Below, piece by piece: positions 1 to 9,082 of a stretch of 47,278 bases of DNA; the stretch's first letter is position 1, and every line of letters starts with the position of its first letter. Both the position numbers and the translations under genes were made by a program. Under the pieces are notes generated by a model. That model was not told the DNA's origin. It searched no databases and worked only from the letters and a program-made list of their open reading frames with translations. This DNA comes from Thiogranum sp. (GTDB lineage: Bacteria > Pseudomonadota > Gammaproteobacteria > DSM-19610), in the NCBI GenBank assembly GCA_030148915.1, contig JASBSN010000045.1:1-47278 (forward strand). The letters run 5' to 3'.

Positions 1-420
1 GCGATACAAGCCGGCGAACGAGGCCTCCACACCGCTGTGCTCGACGCCCGCAATCGGATGCCCGGGCACGAACCAGCCGGGTGCCTCCCCCACCGCGGCG
101 ATCACATCCGCGACCACACTGGCCTTGGCGCTACCGCCGTCGGTGACCACCGCATGCGCTTCCAGCGAGCCCTTTATGGCCGCAAACACAGCGCCCATGG
201 CGCCCAAGGGCACGGCGACAAAGACCATGTCGGCGCCGCGCACCGCAGCAGCCGGATCGGTATCGAAGCGGTCAATCACACCGAGCTGCACGGCGCGCTG
301 CAAGTGTTCGGCGCTACGGCTGGTGCCGATAATTTCTCTGACATAACCGGCTTCGCGCAAAGCACGCGCCAGCGAGCCTCCGATCAGCCCCACGCCGATC
401 ACACAGAGCCGTTCGATCAC
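1..420 (-). CDS. tyrA: Prephenate/arogenate dehydrogenase, N-terminal part (cut by window edge)
   Basis: Oxidative decarboxylation of prephenate (or arogenate) on the way to tyrosine. Only the first 140 codons are in the window, up to the left edge. The start is a GTG whose last two bases lie in the hisC stop codon (GTGA overlap). The N-terminus shows the NAD-binding motif GVGLIGGSLAR at about residues 9-19 and continues with the conserved stretches FVAVPLGAM and GHPIAGVEHSG, which are typical of TyrA. The order pheA-hisC-tyrA with overlapping ends argues for one transcript for aromatic amino acid synthesis. In Pseudomonas the equivalent gene is fused to aroA (EPSP synthase); whether that holds here lies outside the window. 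Confidence 0.9.
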   Translation of the reverse strand, partial: MIERLCVIGVGLIGGSLARALREAGYVREIIGTSRSAEHLQRAVQLGVIDRFDTDPAAAVRGADMVFVAVPLGAMGAVFAAIKGSLEAHAVVTDGGSAKASVVADVIAAVGEAPGWFVPGHPIAGVEHSGVEASFAGLYR

Positions 421-1553
421 GTTCCCAACACCCGTGCCAGCGCCTCGAGACAGCGTCGGTTCTCTTCCGGCAGGCCAACACTGATGCGCAGAAAACCCGG
501 CATGGCGTAGTTGGCCACCGGTCGTACGATGACACCCTCGCGCAACAGGGCGGTATATACCTGGCCGGCATCGCGGCCCGTATCGACGCTGATAAAATTC
601 CCCGCCGAGGGAATAAAGTCCAGTCCGAGGGACTTGAAGCCCGCCTCGTATTGCTGCAGGCCCCGCCGGTTGAGCGCGACGCTGGCGCTCAGGTGTGCCG
701 TGTCCTGCAGGGCGGCGACGGCCGCGGCCTGGGCGAGACTGTTGACATTGAACGGCTGACGTACGCGGTTGAGCACCTCGGCAAGCGCGGGTTGCGAGAC
801 GCCGTAACCGACGCGCAGTCCGGCCAGGCCATAGGCCTTGGAGAAGGTGCGGGTCACCAGGAGGTTGGGGAACGCGTCTATCCACGCTACGGTGTCCGGG
901 TAGTCGGAGGCCTCGACGTATTCGAAATAAGCCTCGTCGATAACCACGATCACATCGCCCGGGATTCGCTCGACAAAGGCCCGCAGTTCGCCGGCGGGCG
1001 CCCAGGTACCGGTGGGGTTGTTGGGGTTGGCGACAATCACCAGCCGGGTGTTCACCTCGATGGCCTCGAGCATCGCCGCCAAATCGTGGCCGTAACGCGG
1101 CCCGCGCTCGCCGCGGTGCGCCGGCGTCACCAGGCTGCGCGCGCCGATGGCCTGAGTGATGAGCGGGTACATGGCGAAGGCATGTGCGGAAAACACCGCC
1201 GATGACTGTGCCGAAAGAAAGGCCCGCGCCACCAGTTCGAGCACATCGCTGGAACCGTTGCCCAGCGTGATGCAGGCCGCATCCACCTGCACGTGCGCCG
1301 CCAGCGCGGTTTTCAGCGCAAAGCCATTGCCGTCGGGGTAACGCCCCAGTTCGTCCAAGGCGCCGCGCAGCGCCTGCCGCACCCGCGGACTCGGGCCGAG
1401 AGGGTTTTCATTCGAGGCCAGCTTGACCGCCTGCGTGATGCCGAATTCGCGCTCCAGCTCGCCGAGCGGTTTGCCGGGCGCATAGGGCTGTAGCGCCTGC
1501 ACGCCACTGACGGCCAGATCCAATATCGATCTCATCGCCGGCGTCCCGTTCAT
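417..1553 (-). CDS. hisC: HisC-type aminotransferase (histidinol-phosphate/aromatic aminotransferase)
   Basis: PLP-dependent class I/II aminotransferase of the HisC family, 378 residues, normal length. The substrate-side motif SNENPLGPSP is at about 47-56, the PLP-contact ANPNNPTGT at about 175-183, DEAYFEY at about 206-212, and the Schiff-base lysine K239 in the motif TFSKAYGLAGLRVGYG. The ATG overlaps the pheA stop (ATGA) and the stop overlaps the tyrA start, so the three are probably translationally coupled. Family members make histidinol phosphate, but a copy placed between pheA and tyrA (hisC2 in Pseudomonas) more likely transaminates phenylpyruvate and 4-hydroxyphenylpyruvate. Dual use is possible. 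Confidence 0.93.
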   Translation of the reverse strand: MNGTPAMRSILDLAVSGVQALQPYAPGKPLGELEREFGITQAVKLASNENPLGPSPRVRQALRGALDELGRYPDGNGFALKTALAAHVQVDAACITLGNGSSDVLELVARAFLSAQSSAVFSAHAFAMYPLITQAIGARSLVTPAHRGERGPRYGHDLAAMLEAIEVNTRLVIVANPNNPTGTWAPAGELRAFVERIPGDVIVVIDEAYFEYVEASDYPDTVAWIDAFPNLLVTRTFSKAYGLAGLRVGYGVSQPALAEVLNRVRQPFNVNSLAQAAAVAALQDTAHLSASVALNRRGLQQYEAGFKSLGLDFIPSAGNFISVDTGRDAGQVYTALLREGVIVRPVANYAMPGFLRISVGLPEENRRCLEALARVLGT

Positions 1554-2629
1554 AGACTGCTGCGCGGAAACGAGCCCAACACCTTCAGCGACGAGGCCGC
1601 CTCGCGCAGCTCGCGCACCGCCGCGCTGACGTCCTCGTCCTCGACGTGGCCTTCGACATCGACGAAAAACACATAGTCCCAGTTGCTCAGCCGCGAGGGC
1701 CGAGATTCGATCCGGGTCATGCTGACACCGTGGCGCGCGATGGGCTCGAGCAGCGAGTAGAGCGCGCCCGCCTGGTTGCGCACCGTGACCATCAACGAAG
1801 TTTTGTCCTGGCCGCTGGGCCGCGGCTGCAGCGTGCCGATCACCAGAAAGCGCGTGGTATTACCCGGGTCGTCTTCGATATTCGTCGTGAGGATATTCAG
1901 CCCGTACACTTCGGCTGCCGCTACACTGGCAATGGCCGCCGCGGTGGACTCCTCGCCGGCCAGACGCGCCGCCTCGGCGTTGCTGCTCACCGCCAGGCGC
2001 TCGACCCCGGGCAGGTTCGCATCCAGCCATTCGCGGCACTGCGCCAGCGACTGCTGGTGCGAGTACACTTTGCTGAGTGCAGCCGTTTCGCCCGCCAGTG
2101 AGAGCAGCTGATGATGGATGGGCAATTCCACATCGCCGCAGATTTGCAGCGGCGAGCGCATGAACCGATCCAGTGTATGATTGACTGCGCCCTCGGTGGA
2201 ATTTTCCACCGGCACCACACCGAACTCGGCGCTGCCGGCCTCGACGTCGCGAAACACCTCATCGATGCCGCTCAAAGGGTGCAACGCCACGCCATGGCCG
2301 AAATACTTCTGCGCCGCTTCCTGACTGTAGGTGGCCTCGGGTCCCAGATAGGCGACCCGTAGCGGCTGCTCCAGCGCCAGGCAAGCCGACATGATTTCAC
2401 GGAACAGCCGCACCATCGCTGCATCGGGCAGCGGCCCGTGGTTACGTTCGCGCACGGTACGCAACACCCCCGCTTCACGCTCGGGGCGATAGAACACCGT
2501 CTCACCCGCACCGCGCTTGGTTTCAGCGACCTCCAGAGCGCATGCGGCGCGCTCGCTCAGCAGCGCCTGGATGCGCTCATCCAGTGAGTCGATGCGCTGG
2601 CGCAGTTGCTCGAGTTTGTTGTCGTTCAT
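1550..2629 (-). CDS. pheA: Bifunctional chorismate mutase/prephenate dehydratase (P-protein)
   Basis: Converts chorismate to prephenate and prephenate to phenylpyruvate for phenylalanine synthesis. Three domains are visible: an AroQ-type chorismate mutase helix bundle (about 1-90, LRQRIDSLDERIQALLSERA), a prephenate dehydratase domain starting at VAYLGPEATYSQ and carrying the NTTRFLVIG motif, and a C-terminal ACT domain with GALYSLLEPIARHGVSMTRI and the phenylalanine-binding ESRPS motif. I chose the ATG giving MNDNKLEQLR because family members start right before the mutase helix. An in-frame start 18 bases upstream is possible. Feedback inhibition by phenylalanine through the ACT domain is expected from the family. 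Confidence 0.94.
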   Translation of the reverse strand: MNDNKLEQLRQRIDSLDERIQALLSERAACALEVAETKRGAGETVFYRPEREAGVLRTVRERNHGPLPDAAMVRLFREIMSACLALEQPLRVAYLGPEATYSQEAAQKYFGHGVALHPLSGIDEVFRDVEAGSAEFGVVPVENSTEGAVNHTLDRFMRSPLQICGDVELPIHHQLLSLAGETAALSKVYSHQQSLAQCREWLDANLPGVERLAVSSNAEAARLAGEESTAAAIASVAAAEVYGLNILTTNIEDDPGNTTRFLVIGTLQPRPSGQDKTSLMVTVRNQAGALYSLLEPIARHGVSMTRIESRPSRLSNWDYVFFVDVEGHVEDEDVSAAVRELREAASSLKVLGSFPRSSL

Positions 2630-2653
2630 AAGCCGCCGCCCCGGCACCCCGTC

Positions 2654-3820
2654 TCAGTCCAGTACGCGTACCGCCAGCACCCCCTCGACAGAAGCGATTC
2701 TGTCGATGCAGGCCTGACCGATACTACTGTCGACGTCCACCAATGTGTAGGCCAACTCCCCCCGCGATTTGTTGATCATATCGAGGATATTGTGCCCTTC
2801 ATTGGCCAGAGCGGTGGAAATCTGTCCCAGCATGTTGGGCACGTTGGCGTTAGCCACGCACAAACGGTACCCCTGGTAGCGTTTCATGTACACCTTGGGG
2901 AAGTTCACCGCGTTGCGGACATTGCCGTTCTCCAAGTAATCGCGCACTTCATCGGCGACCATCACCGCACAATTGTCCTCGGCCTCTTTGGTCGAGGCGC
3001 CCAGATGCGGCAGCGTGATCACCCGCGGATGGTTCTTGAGCAGATTGCCGGGGAAGTCGCAGACGTAGGCATACACCTTACCCTGCTCCAGCGCCTGGAC
3101 CACCGCCTCGTCGTCAATAATGCCGTTACGGGCAAAATTCAACAGGATCACACGGTCTTTCATGTTGCGCAGGCGTTCGGCATTGATCATATGCCGGGTC
3201 GCCTCGACCAGCGGCACATGAAAGGTGACGAAATCCACTTGCGCCAACAGATCATCCACACTGCCCGCCTGCTCGACATCGGCGGTCAACTGCCAGGCGC
3301 TTTGCACGGTGATATCCGGGTCGTAGCCGACCACCTTCATCCCCAGTGCGTGCGCCGCGTTGGCCACCTGCACGCCGATCGCACCGAGACCGATCACGCC
3401 GAGCGTGCGCCCGGGCAACTCCATACCGGCGAACGCTTTCTTGCCCGCCTCTACCTGTCGGCTGATCTCGGCATCGTCGCCGCTCAGATTACGGGCGAAC
3501 TCCCAGCCCTGCACCAGGTTGCGCGCCGCCATCAGCATGCCGGCCAGCACCAGTTCCTTGACCGCATTGGCGTTGGCGCCCGGCGCGTTGAACACCGGCA
3601 CACCGCGGCGGCTCAGCTTCTCTACCGGAATATTGTTAACGCCGGCTCCGGCACGCCCGACGGCCTTCACCGACGCGGGGATATCCATATCGTGCATATT
3701 GAATGAGCGCAGCACAATGGCATCGGGATCGGACTGCTCCGCGGCCACTTGGTATCGGTCCGCCGGCAGCCGCTCGAGCCCGGCGGCAGAGATATTGTTC
3801 AGAGTAAGAATCTTGTACAT
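2654..3820 (-). CDS. serA: D-3-phosphoglycerate dehydrogenase with C-terminal ACT domain
   Basis: First step of serine synthesis: 3-phosphoglycerate to 3-phosphohydroxypyruvate with NAD. Visible: substrate-domain GRAGAGVNNIP, Rossmann motif VIGLGAIGVQVAN followed by the Asp of GYDPD, the catalytic Arg in NFARNGIIDDEAV and the catalytic His in LPHLGASTKEAEDN. An ACT domain ends the protein (about the last 75 residues, LANEGHNILDM). The start at MYKILT leaves an AAGG sequence 9 bases upstream; another ATG lies 6 bases earlier. Between the catalytic Arg and His the usual Glu context is replaced by VCDFPGNLL, as in the short DFP-type PGDHs. Its position between pheA and serC suggests a joint amino acid block. 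Confidence 0.93.
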   Translation of the reverse strand: MYKILTLNNISAAGLERLPADRYQVAAEQSDPDAIVLRSFNMHDMDIPASVKAVGRAGAGVNNIPVEKLSRRGVPVFNAPGANANAVKELVLAGMLMAARNLVQGWEFARNLSGDDAEISRQVEAGKKAFAGMELPGRTLGVIGLGAIGVQVANAAHALGMKVVGYDPDITVQSAWQLTADVEQAGSVDDLLAQVDFVTFHVPLVEATRHMINAERLRNMKDRVILLNFARNGIIDDEAVVQALEQGKVYAYVCDFPGNLLKNHPRVITLPHLGASTKEAEDNCAVMVADEVRDYLENGNVRNAVNFPKVYMKRYQGYRLCVANANVPNMLGQISTALANEGHNILDMINKSRGELAYTLVDVDSSIGQACIDRIASVEGVLAVRVLD

Positions 3821-3915
3821 AACCATTTACCTTAGCATTCAGCCACGCACAACACCCGCACCGCCATAGCGCAACACGCCGGGCACGCGGCTTTGCCGTG
3901 GAAATTCGCGAATCG

Positions 3916-4995
3916 TTATCCCCGGCGGCGTTCGAAATCCGCCATGAAATCCACCAGCGCCTGCACCCCCGTCTCGGGCATCGCATTATAGATGCTGGCG
4001 CGCATGCCGCCGACCGACCGGTGCCCCTTCAGCGAGACCAGACCGGCCGCCCCCGCTTCTTCGAGAAAGGTGCCATCCAAGCCGGGGTCGGCCAGGGTAA
4101 AGGGCACATTCATCCACGAGCGGCTGTTGGCATCGACCGGGTTGGCGTAAAAGGCGGAGTTATCGATGCTGTCGTAGAGCAAGCGGGCCTTGCGGTGATT
4201 GACCAGCGAAATAGCCTCCAACCCGCCCAGATCCTTGAGCCACTGGAATACCAGGCCGGCGAGGTACCAGCCATAGGTCGGCGGTGTGTTATACATCGAT
4301 CCGTTGTCGGCGTGCACGGCGTAGTCAAACATTACCGGTTGCCCATCGAGCGGCTGGCCGATGAGATCATCTCGCACAATCACCACGCTCAGCCCTGCCG
4401 GACCGATGTTTTTCTGCGCCCCCGCATAAATAACCCCGAAGCGACTGACATCCACGGGGCGCGACAAAATGGTCGAGGACATGTCCGCCACCAGCGGCAC
4501 GGCGCCGGCATCGGGTATCCAGTGGAACTCGACACCGCCGATGGTCTCGTTCGGCGTGTAGTGCAGGTAGGCGGCATCCGCATCCAATTGCCAGCCGGAG
4601 GGCTCGGGAATGCTGTTGAAGCCGTCGGCTTGCGAACTGGCGGCGATATTCACCTCGCAGTAGCGTTTGCCCTCGGCGATCGCTTTCTTGCCCCAGGCGC
4701 CGGTGCAGATATAGTCGGCGCGGGTTTTGCCGCGCAACAGGTTGGCCGGCACCATGGCAAACTGACTGGACGCGCCGCCTTGCAGGAACAGCACTTTGTA
4801 GTTGTCGGGGATTTTCATCAGCTCGCGCAGATCGGCTTCGGCCCGGGCGGCAATCTCCATGAACTGCTTGCCGCGGTGGCTCATCTCCATCACCGACATA
4901 CCGCTGCCGTGCCAGTCGAGCAGTTCCTCGCGCGCCTGTTCGAGCACCTCTTTGGGCAACACCGCCGGACCGGCGCTGAAATTATAGACAGTCAT
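3916..4995 (-). CDS. serC: Phosphoserine aminotransferase
   Basis: PLP-dependent class V aminotransferase that turns 3-phosphohydroxypyruvate into phosphoserine, and also serves pyridoxine synthesis in many bacteria. 359 residues, normal length. N-terminal NFSAGPAVLP, the phosphate-contact region LQGGASSQFA (about 71-80), VADMSSTILSR (about 169-179) and the PLP lysine K195 in YAGAQKNIGPAG identify the family, and the C-terminus carries GGMRASIYNAMP. A GGAG sequence lies upstream of the ATG. The serA gene follows after 95 bases without an obvious terminator, and gyrA lies 54 bases upstream, so serC and serA probably share transcripts. Confidence 0.96.
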   Translation of the reverse strand: MTVYNFSAGPAVLPKEVLEQAREELLDWHGSGMSVMEMSHRGKQFMEIAARAEADLRELMKIPDNYKVLFLQGGASSQFAMVPANLLRGKTRADYICTGAWGKKAIAEGKRYCEVNIAASSQADGFNSIPEPSGWQLDADAAYLHYTPNETIGGVEFHWIPDAGAVPLVADMSSTILSRPVDVSRFGVIYAGAQKNIGPAGLSVVIVRDDLIGQPLDGQPVMFDYAVHADNGSMYNTPPTYGWYLAGLVFQWLKDLGGLEAISLVNHRKARLLYDSIDNSAFYANPVDANSRSWMNVPFTLADPGLDGTFLEEAGAAGLVSLKGHRSVGGMRASIYNAMPETGVQALVDFMADFERRRG

Positions 4996-5049
4996 TGCTT
5001 ATCACACTCCAAGGATTATTCTGATTCGGTCGACCCGCCCGCCGCCCGC

Positions 5050-7620
5050 CTACCGCGGGGCATCGTCGGTCGGTTCACTATCCACGACAGCTTCGTCCTG
5101 GTCATCGATCACGCGCTCCACGCCGACCAGACGCTCTTCGCTGTGCAGGTTGATCAGGCGCACGCCTTGCGTGTTACGCCCCATGGTGGAGACTTCATTG
5201 ACACGGGTGCGCACCAGCGTGCCGCCGTTGCTGATGAGCATGATTTCGTCTTCATCGCGCACCAACACCGCGCCGACCACATCGCCGTTGCGCTCCGAAC
5301 CCTGGATGGAAATCACGCCCTGGCCACCGCGACCGTGGAGCGGATAATCCGCCACCAGAGTGCGTTTGCCGTAGCCGTTGGCCGTGGCCGTCAGCACCGA
5401 GCCTTCGTCGACGATTATCTGCGCGATCACCTTCTGGCCGGCGCCCAGGCGAATACCGCGCACACCGCAAGCAGTGCGGCCCATGGGTCTGACATCCGCC
5501 TCCTTGAAACGGATCGCCTTGCCGGCGTTGCTGAACAGCATGACGTTCTGGTTGCCGTCGGTGATCTGAACGTTGACCAGATAATCATCGTCGCGCAGGT
5601 CGACGGCGATGATGCCGTTAGTGCGCGGGCGGGAGAAATCGGCCAGCGCGGTCTTTTTCACCGTGCCCTGCGCCGTGGCCATGAAGACGAACTGAGTTTC
5701 GCTGTATTCGCGCACCGGCAGCACGGCGTTGATGCGCTCGCCCTCTTCCAGTGGCAACAGGTTGACGATCGGTTTACCGCGCGCGGTACGCCCCGCCTGC
5801 GGTAACTGATACACCTTCAGCCAGTACGCCTTGCCCCGTGAACTGAAGCAAAGAATGGTGTCGTGGGTGCTGGCGATAAACAGCTTGTCGACGAAATCCT
5901 CTTCCTTGACGCGCGTGGCCGCCTTGCCGCGCCCGCCGCGGCGCTGGGCGCGATAGTCGGACAACGGCTGCGACTTGGCGTAACCGGAGTGCGACAGGGT
6001 GACCACCACATCCTCTTCGGTGATCAGATCCTCCATCGTCAGATCAAGCTGATCGACGAGAATTTCGGTGCGCCGCGGGTCACCGTACTGCTCGCGCACT
6101 TCCAGCAACTCATCACGGATCACCTGCATCAGACAATCCGGGTTGTTGAGAATCTCCAGCAGCGCGTCGATACGTTCGATCACCTCGCGGTATTCGTCGA
6201 CGATTTTACTCTGCTCCAGACCGGTGAGCTGGTGCAGGCGCAGGTCGAGGATGGCCTGGGCCTGAGTCTCGGACAGGCGGTAGATCTCGCCGTGAAAGCC
6301 GCACAGTGCATCCAGCCCGTCGGGGCGCGATGCCTCGCTGCCCGAGCGCTGCAACAGCTCGGTGACGATGCCCGGCCGCCACTCGCGGCGCGCCAGTTCC
6401 GCGCGCGCCTCGGCGCGGCTTTTGGACGCCTTGATTAACGCGATCACTTCGTCGATGTTGGCCAGCGCGACCGCCAGGCCTTCCAAAATGTGCGCGCGCT
6501 CACGCGCCTTGCGCAGATCGTAGACGGTACGCCGGGTAACCACTTCGCGGCGGTGACGGACAAACGCCTGCAGCACTTCTTTGAGGTTGAGCAGTCGCGG
6601 CTGGCCGTCGACCAGGGCGACCATATTGATCCCGAATACATTCTGCAGCTGGGTGTGCTGGTAGAGATTATTCAGCACCACCTCGGCCACTTCGCCGCGT
6701 TTCAGCTCGATGACCATGCGCATGCCGTCCTTGTCAGACTCATCACGCAGCTGGCTGATGCCCTCGATCTTCTTGTCCTTGACCAGTTCGGCGATCTTTT
6801 CCAGCAGCCGGGCCTTGTTCACCTGATAGGGCAGTTCGGTGACAATAATCGCCTGGCGCGCGCCGTCCTCGCCCTCGACGTGCGAGCGCGCGCGGATGTA
6901 CACCCGCCCGCGCCCGGTGGCGTAGGCCTCATGAATACCGCGCACACCGTTAATGAACGCCGCGGTGGGAAAATCCGGCCCCGGTATATACTCGATCAGC
7001 TCCTGCAGCGAGAGCTGCGGATTGTCGATCAGCGCCATGCAGCCGTCGATCACTTCGCTGAGGTTGTGCGGCGGAATGTTGGTCGCCATGCCCACGGCGA
7101 TACCCGCCGAGCCATTGACCAACAGGTTGGGCACCCGCGTGGGGAATACCGAGGGCTCGGATTCCGATTCGTCGTAGTTGGGAACGAAATCGACCGTTTC
7201 GCGGTCCAGATCGGCCAGCAGTTCGTGGGCGATCTTCGCCATGCGCACTTCGGTGTAACGCATCGCCGCGGGCGAGTCGCCGTCGACCGAACCGAAGTTG
7301 CCCTGCCCGTCGACCAGCATGTAACGCAGCGAGAACGGCTGCGCCATACGCACAATGGTGTCGTACACCGCGGTATCACCGTGGGGGTGATATTTACCAA
7401 TCACGTCACCGACCACGCGCGCGGACTTTTTATACGGTTTGTTCCAGTCGTTACCCAATTCGCTCATGGCGAACAGCACCCGACGGTGTACCGGCTTCAG
7501 GCCATCGCGCACATCAGGCAGGGCGCGACCGACAATCACGCTCATGGCGTAATCGAGGTAGGACTGCCGCATTTCGTCTTCCAGGTTGACGGGAAGAACT
7601 TCTTTGGCGAAATCAGCCAT
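5050..7620 (-). CDS. gyrA: DNA gyrase subunit A
   Basis: Catalytic breakage-reunion subunit of DNA gyrase, 856 residues. The active-site tyrosine is Y122 in AAMRYTEVR, and the GyrA box appears as QRRGGRG, starting the C-terminal beta-pinwheel DNA-wrapping domain, whose repeats (for example [15 protein letters not shown] and [12 protein letters not shown]) follow. In the quinolone region position 83 is Thr and 87 is Asp ([11 protein letters not shown]); Thr83 is also the wild-type residue in Pseudomonas aeruginosa, so no classical resistance change is seen. The C-terminus is acidic. An extended -10 promoter candidate lies about 70 bases upstream. Confidence 0.99.
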   Translation of the reverse strand: MADFAKEVLPVNLEDEMRQSYLDYAMSVIVGRALPDVRDGLKPVHRRVLFAMSELGNDWNKPYKKSARVVGDVIGKYHPHGDTAVYDTIVRMAQPFSLRYMLVDGQGNFGSVDGDSPAAMRYTEVRMAKIAHELLADLDRETVDFVPNYDESESEPSVFPTRVPNLLVNGSAGIAVGMATNIPPHNLSEVIDGCMALIDNPQLSLQELIEYIPGPDFPTAAFINGVRGIHEAYATGRGRVYIRARSHVEGEDGARQAIIVTELPYQVNKARLLEKIAELVKDKKIEGISQLRDESDKDGMRMVIELKRGEVAEVVLNNLYQHTQLQNVFGINMVALVDGQPRLLNLKEVLQAFVRHRREVVTRRTVYDLRKARERAHILEGLAVALANIDEVIALIKASKSRAEARAELARREWRPGIVTELLQRSGSEASRPDGLDALCGFHGEIYRLSETQAQAILDLRLHQLTGLEQSKIVDEYREVIERIDALLEILNNPDCLMQVIRDELLEVREQYGDPRRTEILVDQLDLTMEDLITEEDVVVTLSHSGYAKSQPLSDYRAQRRGGRGKAATRVKEEDFVDKLFIASTHDTILCFSSRGKAYWLKVYQLPQAGRTARGKPIVNLLPLEEGERINAVLPVREYSETQFVFMATAQGTVKKTALADFSRPRTNGIIAVDLRDDDYLVNVQITDGNQNVMLFSNAGKAIRFKEADVRPMGRTACGVRGIRLGAGQKVIAQIIVDEGSVLTATANGYGKRTLVADYPLHGRGGQGVISIQGSERNGDVVGAVLVRDEDEIMLISNGGTLVRTRVNEVSTMGRNTQGVRLINLHSEERLVGVERVIDDQDEAVVDSEPTDDAPR

Positions 7621-7688
7621 GCTTATCCAGTGTTATTGTTTCCGGGGCTTGTGTCCGGCGCTGGAAATTCTGCGCGCGTAAAAGCGGC

Positions 7689-7697
7689 ATCTTAGCA
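7689..7697 (-). promoter_or_regulatory. Extended -10 promoter candidate for gyrA
   Basis: Reading the minus strand there is TGCTAAGAT, an extended -10 (TGn plus TAAGAT), about 69 bases before the gyrA start. No convincing -35 at 16-18 bases is present, which is common for extended -10 promoters. Assignment is by sequence match only. Confidence 0.4.
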
Positions 7698-7746
7698 CAG
7701 GCGCGGGGGGTACTGCATCAAGACAAACGTTGCTGAAAACGGCTCA

Positions 7747-7767
7747 GAATCGCTCTGAGAGCGATTC
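7747..7767 (-). terminator. Perfect 9-bp hairpin after mtnA
   Basis: A perfect inverted repeat, GAATCGCTC and its complement separated by three bases, begins 14 bases after the mtnA stop. On the minus strand a TTTT run follows about 8 bases later. This could end mtnA transcription before gyrA; the T run is short and displaced, so efficiency is uncertain. Confidence 0.5.
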
Positions 7768-7780
7768 CGTCAAATTTCCG

Positions 7781-8821
7781 TCAACCCATGAGCGCAGCCA
7801 TTTTTGTCGCATCCGGCCGTTCAACCACGCCGCGTTCGGTGACGATGGCATCGACCAAACCCGCCGGAGTGATATCGAAAGCCGGGTTCCAGGCCTGCGC
7901 GCCGGGCGCCGCGACCGGGCGCCCCGCCAGCTGCAGAATTTCCTCGGCCGGGCGCTGTTCGATGGGAATATCCGCGGCGCAGGCCGTGTGCATGTCAACC
8001 GTCGAGGCCGGCGCGACCACCATTACTTTCACGCCGTAATAACGGGCCACGATGGCGGCGGTACAGGTACCGATCTTATTGGCGACGTCGCCGTTGGCGG
8101 CGATGCGGTCGGAACCGACAATCAGCCATTGCACCTGACCGGACTGCATCAGATGCGCGACCGCGCCGTCGACCACCAGACTGACGGGAATCGCATCGCG
8201 CACCAACTCCCAGGCGGTCAGTCTGGCCCCTTGCAGCCACGGGCGCGTCTCATCGGCGAACACCGCATTCAATTTGCCCTGGCGCCAGGCACTGCGGATC
8301 ACCCCCAGCGCCGTGCCGTAACCGCCGGTGGCCAGCGAGCCGGTGTTGCAGTGCGTCAACACCCCACTGCCTGCTTCGATGAGCGCAGCGCCCAAATCCC
8401 CCATGCGGCGATTGGCGGCTATGTCCTGCTCATGAAGCTCGCGCGCCAGCGCCAGCAGCGCCGCTTCGGGGTCGCCCCGCAGGTTGTCCAGACAGGCGCT
8501 GACCCGATCCAGCGCCCAGCCGAGGTTGACCGCGGTGGGCCGGGCCTGGCGCAACAGATCAAGATCGGCTTGCAGGGTTTGGCGCCAGGCAAGCGGGTCG
8601 CTGCGGTAACGATGGCGGGCCGCGAGCACCGCGCCATAGGCCGCGGTAATGCCGATGGCCGGCGCCCCGCGCACCACCATGTCGCGAATCGCTGCGGCCA
8701 CCGCTGCGGTGTCGGCCAGGGTCAACCAGATCTCTTCCGTCGGCAGACGCCGCTGGTCGAGCAGCCGCAGTGCATTGTCTTCCCAGTGTACGGCGCGTAC
8801 GCAATCGTGATTATCGTTCAT
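7781..8821 (-). CDS. mtnA: S-methyl-5-thioribose-1-phosphate isomerase
   Basis: Methionine salvage enzyme that isomerises methylthioribose 1-phosphate to methylthioribulose 1-phosphate. 346 residues, usual length for the family. The substrate-site motif [13 protein letters not shown] is at about 51-63, the catalytic cysteine C158 in [16 protein letters not shown], and the catalytic aspartate D238 in [18 protein letters not shown]. The related MTA deaminase gene lies about 1.2 kb away on the other strand, and together they suggest the route MTA to methylthioinosine to methylthioribose 1-phosphate used in Pseudomonas. The phosphorylase needed in between is not in this window. Confidence 0.96.
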   Translation of the reverse strand: MNDNHDCVRAVHWEDNALRLLDQRRLPTEEIWLTLADTAAVAAAIRDMVVRGAPAIGITAAYGAVLAARHRYRSDPLAWRQTLQADLDLLRQARPTAVNLGWALDRVSACLDNLRGDPEAALLALARELHEQDIAANRRMGDLGAALIEAGSGVLTHCNTGSLATGGYGTALGVIRSAWRQGKLNAVFADETRPWLQGARLTAWELVRDAIPVSLVVDGAVAHLMQSGQVQWLIVGSDRIAANGDVANKIGTCTAAIVARYYGVKVMVVAPASTVDMHTACAADIPIEQRPAEEILQLAGRPVAAPGAQAWNPAFDITPAGLVDAIVTERGVVERPDATKMAALMG

Positions 8822-9010
8822 CAGCGCAATTGTACAGCAGCGGCCGGCGTGGCTTGCAAGCTGATTGAATTCAGGTTCTACTCGACGCCTGTTGACTTTG
8901 ATTCGATTCGTCGCGCCGGATACTGAAACAAGTTCAGCACGGGCTGGTTGATGGATCCCGGCCTGCGCCAGTATGGCGAATTGATCAGAGTTTGCCTAAT
9001 AATGACGGTT

Positions 9011-9058
9011 ACAGAATTAATCCGCCCCCCTATACAGAATGAATCAGTGCCCCCCTAA
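9011..9058. repeat. Imperfect 23-25 bp tandem repeat before the mscS gene
   Basis: Two adjacent copies of a unit that begins ACAGAAT (9011 and 9034) and ends GCCCCCCTA (9024-9032 and 9049-9057). They sit directly upstream of the ribosome binding site of the mscS gene, inside the 261-base gap after mtnA. It may be a double operator or a simple local duplication. The rest of the gap shows nothing I can identify. Confidence 0.55.
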
Positions 9059-9082
9059 CCCGTATGTAAGGAGTTTTGTTTT

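Noticed and set aside
417-1553. HisC taken as a histidine-pathway gene
   Set aside because: No other his gene is present and it is embedded between pheA and tyrA, so an aromatic role is at least as likely; kept as a general HisC-type call.
3898-5805. Very long open frame (635 codons) on the plus strand across serC and the end of gyrA
   Set aside because: It is the antisense shadow of two firmly identified genes in GC-rich DNA; its translation has no recognisable motif and is His/Gly/Ala-rich.
6490-7695. 401-codon plus-strand frame opposite gyrA
   Set aside because: Shadow of gyrA; composition typical of reverse-complement coding frames.
7713-7718. TTGATG as -35 for the gyrA promoter
   Set aside because: Spacing to TAAGAT is about 21 bases, too long; the extended -10 alone was kept.
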